A stretch of DNA of 64,000 nucleotides, from the NCBI RefSeq assembly GCF_004331435.1, contig NZ_SJKA01000005.1, positions 538,278-602,277 of the forward strand. Reading direction: 5' to 3'. Of the stretch, positions 42,604 to 51,543 are shown one piece after another (position 1 is the stretch's first letter; every line of letters starts with the position of its first letter). This DNA is from Kribbella sindirgiensis. Lineage in GTDB: Bacteria > Actinomycetota > Actinomycetes > Propionibacteriales > Kribbellaceae. The position numbers and the translations under genes are program-made. The notes beneath the pieces are model-generated. The model made no database searches, was not told the DNA's origin, and saw only the letters and a list, made by a program, of their open reading frames with translations.

Positions 42604-44001
42604 TCAGGCCCCGTAGATCGTCGTGTCGTCGTCGGCGTCCTTGGCGACGCGTTTGGACAGGTACAGCATCTCCAGGGCGAGTTCGATCGCGGCGGCGATC
42701 CGCCCGGACGAGTCGTCCGGCTCGACACCGGCACGGGCGGCGACGTCGTGCAGGACAGGCAGCTCCGGCAGCGCGGCCAGCACGTCCCGGCCTGGCACCC
42801 GCTCGCCGGTCGTCACAAGGTTGCCATCGGCAACAGCGTGTGCCAGCGGGGTGAGGTCGAGCCCGGCGAACCGCTCCCGGGCCGTGTCGGCCACCGACCG
42901 ACGCAGCAGGTACTCGAGCAGCTCGATCTCGCGCCCCTCCTCCCCCGGCTCGAACTCGAGCTTCCCCCGCAGTACGGCAGGAACGGCCTCGAGGTCCACC
43001 GGACGGGCGACCGCAGGCTCCTCGCCCGTGATCGCAGAGCGCCGGAGCGCGGCGGCGGCGATCGTCTCGGCCGCGGCGACCGCGAACCGGGCGGACACAC
43101 CCGAGCGCTGGTCGATCGAGGTCGACTCCCGCAGGTGCCGGACGAACCGGGCCAGCACCTCCAGCAACGGCTCGCCGACCTCGGCGGTGAACTCGGCCTC
43201 CTGCCGGATCACGTCCACCTCGGCGTCGATGTCGAGCGGGTAGTGGGTCCGGACCTCGGCGCCGAAGCGGTCCTTCAGGGGCGTGATGATCCGGCCGCGG
43301 TTGGTGTAGTCCTCGGGGTTGGCCGTTGCCACCAGCAACACGTCGAGCGGCAGCCGCAGCGTGTACCCGCGGACCTGGATGTCGCGCTCCTCCATCACGT
43401 TCAGCAACGCGACCTGGATGCGCTCGGCGAGGTCGGGGAGCTCGTTGATCGCGACGATGCCGCGGTGCGCCCGCGGGACCAGCCCGAAGTGGATGGTCTC
43501 CGGGTCGCCGAGACTGCGGCCCTCGGCAACCTTCACCGGGTCCACGTCACCGATCAGGTCACCGACGCTGGTGTCCGGCGTGGCGAGCTTCTCGGCGTAC
43601 CTGAGGTCGCGATGCAGCCAGGCCACGGGCAGGTCGTCGCCCAGTTCGGCGGCGCGGCGCTTCGAGGCGGGCGTGATCGGGTCGAGCGGGTGCTCGGGCA
43701 GCTCCGCACCGTCGATCACCGGGGTCCATTCGTCGAGCAGACCGACCAGGGTGCGCAGCAGGCGCGTCTTGCCCTGACCGCGCTCACCGAGCAGTACGAC
43801 GTCGTGCCCGGCGAGCAGGGCGCGTTCGAGTTGCGGGATCACCGTGCGGGTGAAACCGACGATGCCGGGCCACGGATCCCGTCCGGCCCGGAGTTCTTTC
43901 AGCAGGTTGTCACGGATCTCGGCCTTGATCGACCGAGGAAGATACCCGGCGGCCCGGAGGTCACCGGCTTTACGAGGGAGTTCAGCAGGTGCACTAGTCA
44001 C
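42604..44001 (-). CDS. AAA+ ATPase, magnesium chelatase ChlI/MoxR type
   Basis: 465 residues. Walker A GERGQGKTR (~72-80), Walker B/sensor region in IVAINELPDLAERIQVALLN, arginine finger region DYTNRGRIITPLKDRFGAEV and C-terminal lid. The ELPDL segment with NVMEERDIQVRG resembles ChlI. The GTG at 44001 has no strong ribosome-binding site; the TAACGT at its upstream side could give a leaderless start. Operon with the VWA gene (gap 1 bp). Function of the pair is unknown. Confidence 0.87.
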   Translation of the reverse strand: MTSAPAELPRKAGDLRAAGYLPRSIKAEIRDNLLKELRAGRDPWPGIVGFTRTVIPQLERALLAGHDVVLLGERGQGKTRLLRTLVGLLDEWTPVIDGAELPEHPLDPITPASKRRAAELGDDLPVAWLHRDLRYAEKLATPDTSVGDLIGDVDPVKVAEGRSLGDPETIHFGLVPRAHRGIVAINELPDLAERIQVALLNVMEERDIQVRGYTLRLPLDVLLVATANPEDYTNRGRIITPLKDRFGAEVRTHYPLDIDAEVDVIRQEAEFTAEVGEPLLEVLARFVRHLRESTSIDQRSGVSARFAVAAAETIAAAALRRSAITGEEPAVARPVDLEAVPAVLRGKLEFEPGEEGREIELLEYLLRRSVADTARERFAGLDLTPLAHAVADGNLVTTGERVPGRDVLAALPELPVLHDVAARAGVEPDDSSGRIAAAIELALEMLYLSKRVAKDADDDTTIYGA

Positions 44002-44046
44002 GTGTGAGACGTTAGCTCGCTCACCCCAAAGTGCACCTCAAATATC

Positions 44047-45324
44047 TCAGCGCCTGGGCGTGACGCGTCCCGACGTGAACACGTGCGTCGGGGTGAACGT
44101 CACCGGCACCCACGGGTGCGCCGGGGACTCGCGGGTGACGAAATGGTCGCCGTCGGCCGGTTCGGTCGGGCGCAACTCGTACTCGTGCACCGGATCCTCC
44201 GAGAACAGCAGCCGGTCTCCCGTCGCGGAATAGGTCATGACCAGTTCGTCGTCACGCTTCGCGACGTCGAGCCGGACGCTCGCGCGCTCGTAGACACCCG
44301 CGTGACGGTCGTCGACCGGTACGTCGATCGGCTGCGGCGCGGGCGGATGCGCGACGCCGGCGTACGCCGTGAACACCTCGGAGGCGAGCGGCTCGAAGAG
44401 GCGGGTGCCGTTGCCGGAATTGGTCAGCAGGCACATCGCCAGTCGCGCCTCCGGATCGATCCGGAGGAAGGCGAGCTGGGAGATCGTCGACCCGTCGTGA
44501 CCGAACAGACGGCGGCCGCCCCAGTCGTAGATCCGCCAGGTCAGACCGAGGTCGACGAAACCGCCGATCCCGGCCGCGAACGGGACCTGCGGCTCCTGCA
44601 TGGCCGCGTACCGCTCGTCGGTCAGGTGCATCTTGGCGAACTCGAGCAGGTCGGCGGCGCTCGCGCTGATCGTCCCGGCGGGACCGATGCTGCGCGGGAG
44701 CTGCCACGTCTGCACGCGCGAGCCGTCCGCCGCGAGGTGACCGACCGCGACGCGTTCCAGGATCGCCTCTTCCGGCAGGGTCACCGTGTGGGTCAGGCCG
44801 AGCGGCTCGACCAGACGGGCCTTCAGCGACTGGTCCCAGGTCCGGCCGTCGAGCACCTCGATCAGCCGGCCCAGCAGCATGAAGCCGGCATTGCAGTACG
44901 AGTACGCCGTACCGGGCTCGAACAGCTGGTCGACGTCCGCGAGCAGAGCGACGTACCGCTGCAGGCAGTCGTCACCGCGACCGGTGTCGGTGAACAGGTC
45001 GCCGTCGATGCCACTGGTATGGGTCAACAGGTGACGGACCGTGATCCGCGGGTCGACAGGTGCCTCGGGCAACAACTTGACGATCGGGTCGTCCAGCCGC
45101 AGCCGGTCCTCGGCGGCGAGCTGGACGATCATCGACGCGGTCCACGGCTTGCTGATCGAGCCGATCTGGAAGAGCGAGTCGGCGGTCGCCTCGACACCGG
45201 TCACGCTGTTCAGGACGCCGTACGGCGCGATGGTCGTCTCACCGTCGTGCCAGATACCGAGCACCGCACCGGTGACCTCGCCCGCCACCGCCAACTCGTT
45301 CAACCGCTCAGACCAGTCAGGCAT
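44047..45324 (-). CDS. Serine hydrolase, class C beta-lactamase/esterase family
   Basis: 425 residues. SxxK is at 56-59 (GSISKPW) and Tyr-x-Asn is in AYSYCNAGFM. A KTG-type site is not obvious, but HTSG (LLTHTSG) and HDGSTISQL are family-typical. The C-terminal ~110 residues form a lipocalin-like beta domain (VPVDDRHAGVYERASVRLDV). It likely acts as an esterase, D-aminopeptidase or amidase. No signal peptide, so cytosolic. The Clp-N remnant lies 9 bp upstream on the same strand. Confidence 0.9.
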   Translation of the reverse strand: MPDWSERLNELAVAGEVTGAVLGIWHDGETTIAPYGVLNSVTGVEATADSLFQIGSISKPWTASMIVQLAAEDRLRLDDPIVKLLPEAPVDPRITVRHLLTHTSGIDGDLFTDTGRGDDCLQRYVALLADVDQLFEPGTAYSYCNAGFMLLGRLIEVLDGRTWDQSLKARLVEPLGLTHTVTLPEEAILERVAVGHLAADGSRVQTWQLPRSIGPAGTISASAADLLEFAKMHLTDERYAAMQEPQVPFAAGIGGFVDLGLTWRIYDWGGRRLFGHDGSTISQLAFLRIDPEARLAMCLLTNSGNGTRLFEPLASEVFTAYAGVAHPPAPQPIDVPVDDRHAGVYERASVRLDVAKRDDELVMTYSATGDRLLFSEDPVHEYELRPTEPADGDHFVTRESPAHPWVPVTFTPTHVFTSGRVTPRR

Positions 45325-45333
45325 GCGCCCAAC

Positions 45334-45519
45334 CTACTTCGTGAATCCTTCGAGGGCGGCGCGGACGTCGGTCCAGGCCGCCGACTCCTCGAGGCCCTGC
45401 TCGAGCAGGATCTTCGTGGCGATTCCGGCCTGGTCCCGATAGAACGCGAGCAGCAGGTGCTCGGTGCCGATGAAGTCGTGGTTGCGGTCGCGGGCGATGG
45501 CGCCGGCCGCCCGCCTCAA
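45334..45519 (-). pseudogene. Remnant of Clp N-terminal-domain protein
   Basis: 61 codons from TTG 45519 encode RDRNHDFIGTEHLLLAFYRD, then GIATKILLEQG, the second half of a Clp N-repeat. The first half of the domain is absent. The upstream side runs into the divergently read mismatch glycosylase gene. There is no good ribosome-binding site and no ATG/GTG. It is probably the 3' end of a truncated ClpC/ClpS-like gene and a neutral remnant. Confidence 0.55.
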
Positions 45520-45558
45520 CCTCGGGTTGACGCGGGCGCCGGGGCTAGGGTGTGGCTC

Positions 45559-46062
45559 GTGCAGGGGATACCGGATGTCGTCGGGCCTGGGTTGCGGGTG
45601 TTGTTCTGCGGGATCAATCCCGGCCTGATGTCGGCGGAGACCGGGCATCACTTCGCGCGGCCGGGGAACCGGTTCTGGCCGGCGCTGCACCTGAGCGGAT
45701 TCACACCGCGTCAACTGCGGCCGGCGGAGCAGCAGGAGTTGCTGACCTATCGGCTCGGGATCACCAACGTGGTCGACCGGCCGTCGGCGAAGGCCGCCGA
45801 GTTGACGCGGGACGAGTTCGTGGCGGGCGGCGAGAACCTCGTGAAGAAGGTGCTCGACCTCCAGCCCGAGTGGCTCGCGGTGCTCGGCGTCACGGCGTAC
45901 CGAGATGCCTTCGGCGAACGTACAGCGGCAGTGGGCACACAGGATCGGACGATCGGCGCCACCCGGGTCTGGATCCTGCCCAACCCGAGTGGCCTGAATG
46001 CCCACTACACGTTGCCGAAGCTGGCCGCCGCGTTCGCCGAGCTCCGGGCGGCCGCCGGTTAA
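45559..46062 (+). CDS. mug: G/U mismatch-specific DNA glycosylase (MUG/UDG family 2)
   Basis: 167 residues. Motif A GINPGLMSAETGHHFARPG, then RFWPALHLSGFTP, ITNVVDRPSAKAAELTRDEF and the C-terminal NPSGLNAHYTLPKLAAAF. This matches the mismatch uracil/thymine glycosylase fold with the NP-G-x and NPSG-x-N elements. It removes uracil or thymine from G mispairs. GTG 45559 is chosen with AGGG eight bases upstream; GTG 45550 is possible. Confidence 0.93.
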   Translation: MQGIPDVVGPGLRVLFCGINPGLMSAETGHHFARPGNRFWPALHLSGFTPRQLRPAEQQELLTYRLGITNVVDRPSAKAAELTRDEFVAGGENLVKKVLDLQPEWLAVLGVTAYRDAFGERTAAVGTQDRTIGATRVWILPNPSGLNAHYTLPKLAAAFAELRAAAG

Positions 46063-46103
46063 TTCAGGTTTCTTCGACGGCGCTTCTCGCTACGGTGAAG
46101 CGC

Positions 46104-46592
46104 ATGGCGAAACGCAACTACCTTGTCGAGGGCGGTTCCGGCACCGGTAAGAGTTCGGTGTGCCGAGAGCTCCGGAAGCGCGGCTGTCAAGCCGTTGACG
46201 GCGACAACGAACTCGCCTACGCGGGCGATCCGGAAACCGGCGAACGCGTCGAGGTCCACAACCACTACAACCACATCTGGGACGTCGCCAAGGTCCGGGA
46301 GATCGCCGCGGACACGACCGAGGAGATCGCCTTCTTCTGTGGCGGTTCCAGGAACTTCACCAAGTTCCTGGACGTGTTCGACCAGGTCATCGTGCTGGAT
46401 GTGGACACCGAAACCCTCAAGCAGCGGCTGGCCGCTCGCGAAGCCGACGACTGGGGCGGGAACGACGAGGAGAAGGAGTTCATCCTCCACCTGCACGCCA
46501 CCCGGGACGGCGTACCTCCAGGCACGGTCATCGACACCACAGCGCGGTCACTCGGCGAGGTTGTCGACGCGATCTTCGACGCTATTCGCTGA
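46104..46592 (+). CDS. P-loop nucleotide kinase-like ATPase
   Basis: 162 residues, start MAKRNYLVEGGSGTGKSSVC with a clear Walker A (GGSGTGKSS). Walker B-like region VIVLDVDTETLKQRLAARE. The layout resembles shikimate- or adenylate-type small kinases. The lid region (READDWGGNDEEKEFILHLH) is acidic. GTG 46095 is an alternative start. It follows the glycosylase after ~40 bp, so they may be co-transcribed. The substrate is unknown; the last 11 bp overlap the next gene. Confidence 0.8.
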   Translation: MAKRNYLVEGGSGTGKSSVCRELRKRGCQAVDGDNELAYAGDPETGERVEVHNHYNHIWDVAKVREIAADTTEEIAFFCGGSRNFTKFLDVFDQVIVLDVDTETLKQRLAAREADDWGGNDEEKEFILHLHATRDGVPPGTVIDTTARSLGEVVDAIFDAIR

Positions 46593-47514
46593 GCGCCTTC
46601 TTCAGCGTCGAGATCGCCAGTTCGATCGCGGCGTTCGCGGCATGAGTGTCGCGCAGCGCGTCCAGCATCACGAAGTCGTGGATGATCGCCGCGAACCGGA
46701 CCGCGGTCGTCGGCACACCGGCCTCGAGCAGCTTGGCCGCATACGCCTCGCCCTCGTCCCGCAGTACGTCGGCCTGACCGGTGATGACCAGCGCCGGCGG
46801 CAGGCCCGTCAGCTGCTCGGTCGTCGCCCGCAGCGGTGACGCCGTGATCTGGTTCCGCTCGTTCTCATCGGTCGTGTACTGGTCCCAGAACCACTTCATC
46901 CCGTCCAGCTGCAGGAAGTACCCCTCGCCGAACTCCTTGTACGACGCCGTGTCGAACGAAGCGTCCGTGACCGGGTAGAACAGCACCTGCTGGACGAACG
47001 TCACGTCCCCGCGCTCCTTCGCGAGCAGCGTCACGGCAGCCGTCATGTTCCCGCCGACCGAGTCGCCGGCGATCGCCAGCCGCTCCGCGTCCAGACCGTG
47101 CTCCTTGCCTGAGGCAATGATCCAGCGGGCGACCGCGTAGTTCTGCTCAAGCGCGTGTGGGTACCGCACCTCCGGCGACAGGTCGTACTCCGGGAACACC
47201 ACCGCGGCACCCGCGCCGACGGCGAGCTCACGCACCAGCCGGTCGTGCGTGTGCGCGTTGCCGAACACCCAGCCCGCGCCGTGGATGTAGAGGATGACGG
47301 GCAGTACGCCGGTCGCGCCCTGCGGCTTGACGATGCGGGCCTTGGTGCCGTCCGCGGCGGTCACCCACTCCTCGTCGACCGGGAGCTTCGGGTAGTCGGT
47401 GGTCTGCACCTCGTCGACGGCCTTGCGGCCCTCCTCGGGGGTCAGCTGGAACAGGTACGGCGGCTTCGCGGTCGCGTCGGCGAAGGCCTGGGCGGCGGGC
47501 TCGAGAACAGTCAT
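46582..47514 (-). CDS. Alpha/beta hydrolase, hormone-sensitive-lipase family
   Basis: 310 residues. ATG 47514 is selected because GGAGG lies six bases before it (the ATG at 47520 has no spacing). Oxyanion motif LYIHGAGWVFGN, nucleophile elbow IAGDSVGGNMTAA, acid in GQADVLRDEGEAYA and His in IIHDFVML. This is the HSL-like esterase group. The TetR at 47626 is divergent, with two near-identical palindromes between them, so expression is clearly regulated. Substrate unknown. Confidence 0.93.
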   Translation of the reverse strand: MTVLEPAAQAFADATAKPPYLFQLTPEEGRKAVDEVQTTDYPKLPVDEEWVTAADGTKARIVKPQGATGVLPVILYIHGAGWVFGNAHTHDRLVRELAVGAGAAVVFPEYDLSPEVRYPHALEQNYAVARWIIASGKEHGLDAERLAIAGDSVGGNMTAAVTLLAKERGDVTFVQQVLFYPVTDASFDTASYKEFGEGYFLQLDGMKWFWDQYTTDENERNQITASPLRATTEQLTGLPPALVITGQADVLRDEGEAYAAKLLEAGVPTTAVRFAAIIHDFVMLDALRDTHAANAAIELAISTLKKALSE

Positions 47515-47534
47515 CTGCATCCTCCTTCAGGATC

Positions 47535-47552
47535 GGAGAACGTTCGTTCTCC
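47535..47552. promoter_or_regulatory. TetR operator 1 (GGAGAAC-N4-GTTCTCC)
   Basis: GGAGAACGTTCGTTCTCC is a perfect 7-bp-arm palindrome 21 bp upstream of the hydrolase start. It is the first of two sites with identical arms. Confidence 0.8.
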
Positions 47553-47570
47553 GAGGTGTTTGCTACTCTA

Positions 47571-47588
47571 GGAGAACGATGGTTCTCC
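47571..47588. promoter_or_regulatory. TetR operator 2 (GGAGAAC-N4-GTTCTCC)
   Basis: GGAGAACGATGGTTCTCC has the same 7-bp arms as operator 1; the centres are 36 bp apart. A -10-like TACTCT (47564-47569) stands immediately upstream, so the regulator would cover its own transcription start. Confidence 0.8.
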
Positions 47589-47625
47589 GCGCAAGGTGGC
47601 GCGGGTCACGCGGGAGGTTCACCAG

Positions 47626-48198
47626 ATGGTGCTGGACACGGCGACGGCGCAGCGGCAGGTGCTGGACGCGGCGGACGCGCTGTTCTACGAGCGCGGCGTG
47701 CAGGCGGTCGGGATGGACGCGATCCGGGCGGCGTCCGGGGTGTCGCTGAAGCGGCTCTACCAGCTGTTCCCGTCCAAGGACACCCTGATCGAGGCGTACC
47801 TGGACCGCCGGGACGCACTCTGGAAGTCCATGCTCGCCGAGCACGTCGACGCCGCGACCGACCCGCGCGCGCGGATCCTCGCGGTGTTCGACTTCCTCTC
47901 CGACTGGTTCCAGCAGCGCGACTACCGGGGCTGCGCGTTCATCAACTCGTTCGGTGAGCTCGGCACTGTCTCGCCTCGGGTGGCGGATTTGGCTTCGCAG
48001 CACAAGGAAGGCTTCCGCCAGGCGTTGACCGAGTTGTCGAAGGCCGCCGGCGCCGCCGACCCGGACCGCCTCGCCGACCACCTCATCCTGCTCAGCGAAG
48101 GTGCCATCACCCGGTCCGCCATCTCCGGGACGGCCGACCCCGCGGCCCGCGCCCGGGAGGCCGCGACGATGATCCTGGACGCCTCGCTGAAGAGCTGA
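47626..48198 (+). CDS. TetR/AcrR family transcriptional regulator
   Basis: 190 residues. HTH: ATAQRQVLDAADALFYERGV, IRAASGVSLKRLYQLFPSKD. Ligand domain: DWFQQRDYRGCAFINSFGEL, a motif typical of the TetR_C group with the conserved RGCxFIN. The ATG at 47626 is selected because GGGAGGTTCACCAG precedes it; an upstream GTG (47596) is in frame. The two operators are 38-91 bp upstream. It likely controls itself and the HSL hydrolase. Confidence 0.92.
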   Translation: MVLDTATAQRQVLDAADALFYERGVQAVGMDAIRAASGVSLKRLYQLFPSKDTLIEAYLDRRDALWKSMLAEHVDAATDPRARILAVFDFLSDWFQQRDYRGCAFINSFGELGTVSPRVADLASQHKEGFRQALTELSKAAGAADPDRLADHLILLSEGAITRSAISGTADPAARAREAATMILDASLKS

Positions 48199-48224
48199 CA
48201 CCACCCATTGGGCAGGATGGGGCC

Positions 48225-51200
48225 ATGCGTCTGCCCGAGCTGCTGCGATCGATCGACGGACTCTCGTCCGGACAGCGCGTACGCCTGCTCGCCGACCAGG
48301 CGCCGCAGTTGGTGAGTCTCCTCGGCGAGCTGGGTCGAGGTACCGCCTTCGAGCGGGTCCTCGGACTCCAGATCGCCGAGATCACCCGCGAGACGTCGTA
48401 CGTCGGCCGGATGCTTCGGGACCCGGATCCGGTCGTGCAGAATCGGGCGCTCGCCGCGGTCCGTCGCGGGGTGCCGATCGCGGACGACGACCTGCGGATC
48501 GTGTACGACGACGCGCCCGCGGCACTGCGCTCGAAGCTCGTGGCCCTGGTACGTCGGCAGCGGCGCGAGCACCTCGCCGTACGGCTGATCGACGAGCACC
48601 GGGCGCGGTGGGGTGACGTGGCGGCGACCGGTCTGCTCGACGCGACCGATCACGCGACCGTGGCGCGGCTGCTGCCCGAGCTGGCGTACTGCGTGACCCC
48701 CGGCGGGTGGCGTCAGCTCGCCAAGCACCATCCGGACGAAGTACTCGCGTTTGCTCGTCAGACGCTCCCTGCCAATGAGGAGTGGTGGCAGGGCGTCGGT
48801 CACGGCGTCACTGCTTCGCTAGAGCATGCTGCGGACACTGTGCTCGAGCTGATCAAGCAGGCGGTGCCTGCGCACGAGCTCCCCGTCGCAGTGCTCGACA
48901 TCATCGGTCCGCTCACGGACCGGGACCCGGCAGGCGTGCTGGAGTTGCTGCTCGCACCCGACCGGCGCGGCGCGGTGACGCGGGCGCTGACCCCGGCGTT
49001 CCGGCGTCGCCTGCACAGGTACTCCGACGACGAGCTCATCGCTCTCGGACGAGTCCTGTGGCCGCAGCTCGCCACCTTCCTCGGCACACTGGAGCCGTCG
49101 CGGCGGGCGGTGATTTTCGCGGCTGTGACGCAGTACGTCGACCTCGGGCAGGCGCAGCTGAGTACGGAGCTCCTGCAGGTGCTGCCGCACGCGGTGCGCG
49201 TTGAGCAGACACGTCGGATGCTCGCGCTACCTGCTGTTGAGGACGGGTTGTGGCGGCGGGCGATCACTGGTCATCTGCCCTTCGACGAGGCCTTTGCACT
49301 CCTCGAACCGGACGTGAGCGATCCAGACGCCGCAGTACGCAGCTCGGTCTACCAGGGGGTCATCCGGTCGGCCGGGTACGGCAGGCGACCGGGACAGGTC
49401 GTGCAGGCTGTCACGTGGGTGGCAGGGCGCATCCGGAACGACCAGGACACAGTCCGGGTCAACGCACTACAAGCTGTCGCGGAGCTGCCGCCGACGCTGC
49501 TGACCGATGCGCTGACCGAGTCGCTGGACACACTGCTCACCGACGCCCTGGCGGCGCGGGACACGTCGTGGGCGACACGGCACGCGTTGACGCAGCTGGC
49601 CGAGAACGCCGTCGTACAAGGTGTGTTGCGCCACCTGGACGCCCTGCTGGACTGGGGTTTGCAGGCGCACGCGCGGCTGTCGGAGAACCGCGGCCGGATC
49701 GACCTGGATCCGCTGATCGACAGGCTGCCGCGCGGACGCGAGGCCGACGTGTACGAGGCGCTTCGGCCCGCGATCGAGGCCGGAGCCAAGCGCGACGAGT
49801 TCTCGCTGGCGTTCACGGTCGCCGCAGCGCTGGGCCGCCGGCGCTGGTGGTCGGATCATCTCGCGGGTGTGCTGGAGCAGGCGGTCTGGTCCGACCAGGA
49901 GTACGTGTCCGAGCAGGCCTCCAGGTACTGGTTCGAACCGCCTCGGACCCGCTACGCCCGCCTTCGTCGGATTGTCGACCGAGACGTCACCATGGCTCGC
50001 TGGCAGCCGGTGTGGCGGCTGGTCACCGAGCACTACACCAACCTGCTCGACCCGGTCCTCGCCGCGGCAGATCGGATTCGCCGGTTCGACCGCAGCAGCA
50101 CTTCCTGGCAGGTGCCTGACTACGCGCTACGGCGCTGGCTGCCGCGACAGCAGGCCCGGTACGCCGAGCTACTCGTCCAGGCTGCTCGTGACGACCGCAT
50201 GCACACCTGGTACCGGTCGCTGGCTATCAGGACGCTTGGGCGCGTGCCGGTCGCTGGTAGGGCTGTGTTGGATGAGTTTCTCGGGAGTTCCGACGTACTC
50301 CTGCAGGAGGCCGCGCTGGCCGCCCTCGCGTGGACAGAGCGCCCTGACCTTGCCATGCCGTTGCTGCTCGCGCATGCGGGTGACGATCGGGCGCGGGTCG
50401 CTGTGTACGCGGCCAGCCGGGCGGCGCGGTTCGTACGGCCCAGTCTGCTGCCGGGGCTGCTGCAGCCGGTGCTGTCCGGTGAGCGGGTGAAGGTCACGTC
50501 GCGGAAGGAGGCGGTGCGGCTGCTTGGCGAGCTACGGGCTCCGGGAGCTAGCGCCGTACTGACGGAGGCGTGGTCTGGGGCGCATCGGGACGTGCGGGCT
50601 GCTATTGCGCGGACTGTGTCGCAGTACCTGCTGTACGACCCTGCTGCGTGGGCTGTGCTGGAGCAGGCAGTGCATGACTCCCCGGCTACTGCGACGGCGC
50701 TGACGGCACGGCGTGCGTACGACGTACCTGTGGGGTATCGGGCGCGGTACGCCGACCTGTTGATCGCTGTGACGACTCGTAGCGAGCCGGAGGTCGTGGG
50801 GCCGGCGTTGCTCGCGTTGCGGGGGTGGGCGCGGTACAACCCGGCCGCTACTCGGGTCTGCGCGGACTTCATCACCCGGCTGTCCCTGCGGAGCCGGGTG
50901 TGGCGGGATGCGACCACTGCGCTCGTGTCGTTCGTCGCCACAGATGCGCCGGCCGGGCTGGACGATGTGGTTGACGTTGCTCGGCTGCTGGTGCGGTCCG
51001 AGGCGAATCCTGACCTGCCGAACGCGTTGCCGGATCGGGATCATCCGGCTCGGCAGCGACTCACGTATCTGGTGAGTCAGCTGTCGTCGCAGTTCAGCCG
51101 CCGTTCGGCGGAGGACCGCCGGCATCTGCGGGTGGTTGCCGACGAACTTGTCGGGTCCGACTCTCTGGAGCTCCGACTGCAACTGCTGGTGCACTCGCAG

Positions 51201-51509
51201 TCAGCGGCCGAGCTCCGCGACCTGGTCGCTGATGATCCGTTGGCCGCGGTGAAGGCCGCGGAGCTCGTCAGTGGCCGACTGTCTGCAACCGAGTCAACCT
51301 GGACACCCGCAGACCTGCTGCCAGATGCCGACTCACTCGCCCACTCCCCCGACTTGGCCTCCGGGCTGCTGGCCCACGCCCTGGTCACCACCGCCGGCCC
51401 CCGCGCCGGCTGGCCAACCGAGTGGCGCGACCTACTAATTGCCCTCCGCAACCACCCGACCCCCGCCACCCGCCGCCGCTCCCTCGACCTAACCACCGCC
51501 ACGGAGTAG
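48225..51509 (+). CDS. Large alpha-solenoid (HEAT/ARM-like) protein
   Basis: 1094 residues, almost all helical, with repeated ~30-40-residue units such as VVQNRALAAVRRGVP, VRVNALQAVAELPPTLLTDA, EAALAALAWTERPDLAMPLL, RKEAVRLLGELRAPGASAVL and RDVRAAIARTVSQYLL. Arg/Leu-rich helices dominate and no enzymatic motif is visible. HEAT-type solenoids act as scaffolds for protein or nucleic acid. No neighbouring toxin, nuclease or ATPase shares its operon. The ATG is 27 bp after the TetR stop, so they may be co-transcribed. Confidence 0.75.
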   Translation: MRLPELLRSIDGLSSGQRVRLLADQAPQLVSLLGELGRGTAFERVLGLQIAEITRETSYVGRMLRDPDPVVQNRALAAVRRGVPIADDDLRIVYDDAPAALRSKLVALVRRQRREHLAVRLIDEHRARWGDVAATGLLDATDHATVARLLPELAYCVTPGGWRQLAKHHPDEVLAFARQTLPANEEWWQGVGHGVTASLEHAADTVLELIKQAVPAHELPVAVLDIIGPLTDRDPAGVLELLLAPDRRGAVTRALTPAFRRRLHRYSDDELIALGRVLWPQLATFLGTLEPSRRAVIFAAVTQYVDLGQAQLSTELLQVLPHAVRVEQTRRMLALPAVEDGLWRRAITGHLPFDEAFALLEPDVSDPDAAVRSSVYQGVIRSAGYGRRPGQVVQAVTWVAGRIRNDQDTVRVNALQAVAELPPTLLTDALTESLDTLLTDALAARDTSWATRHALTQLAENAVVQGVLRHLDALLDWGLQAHARLSENRGRIDLDPLIDRLPRGREADVYEALRPAIEAGAKRDEFSLAFTVAAALGRRRWWSDHLAGVLEQAVWSDQEYVSEQASRYWFEPPRTRYARLRRIVDRDVTMARWQPVWRLVTEHYTNLLDPVLAAADRIRRFDRSSTSWQVPDYALRRWLPRQQARYAELLVQAARDDRMHTWYRSLAIRTLGRVPVAGRAVLDEFLGSSDVLLQEAALAALAWTERPDLAMPLLLAHAGDDRARVAVYAASRAARFVRPSLLPGLLQPVLSGERVKVTSRKEAVRLLGELRAPGASAVLTEAWSGAHRDVRAAIARTVSQYLLYDPAAWAVLEQAVHDSPATATALTARRAYDVPVGYRARYADLLIAVTTRSEPEVVGPALLALRGWARYNPAATRVCADFITRLSLRSRVWRDATTALVSFVATDAPAGLDDVVDVARLLVRSEANPDLPNALPDRDHPARQRLTYLVSQLSSQFSRRSAEDRRHLRVVADELVGSDSLELRLQLLVHSQSAAELRDLVADDPLAAVKAAELVSGRLSATESTWTPADLLPDADSLAHSPDLASGLLAHALVTTAGPRAGWPTEWRDLLIALRNHPTPATRRRSLDLTTATE

Positions 51510-51543
51510 AACCCGGCACCTGGGCCGGCCGCGCGGATGGGTG

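Noticed and set aside
44083..46062. A 659-codon plus-strand open frame spanning the serine hydrolase
   Set aside because: Only its last ~504 bases (from 45559) encode a real protein, the mismatch glycosylase; the rest is antisense to the hydrolase.
48225..51509. The large solenoid as part of a phage-defence system
   Set aside because: No nuclease, ATPase or toxin gene shares its operon or neighbourhood; the nearby MoxR/VWA pair is several genes away.
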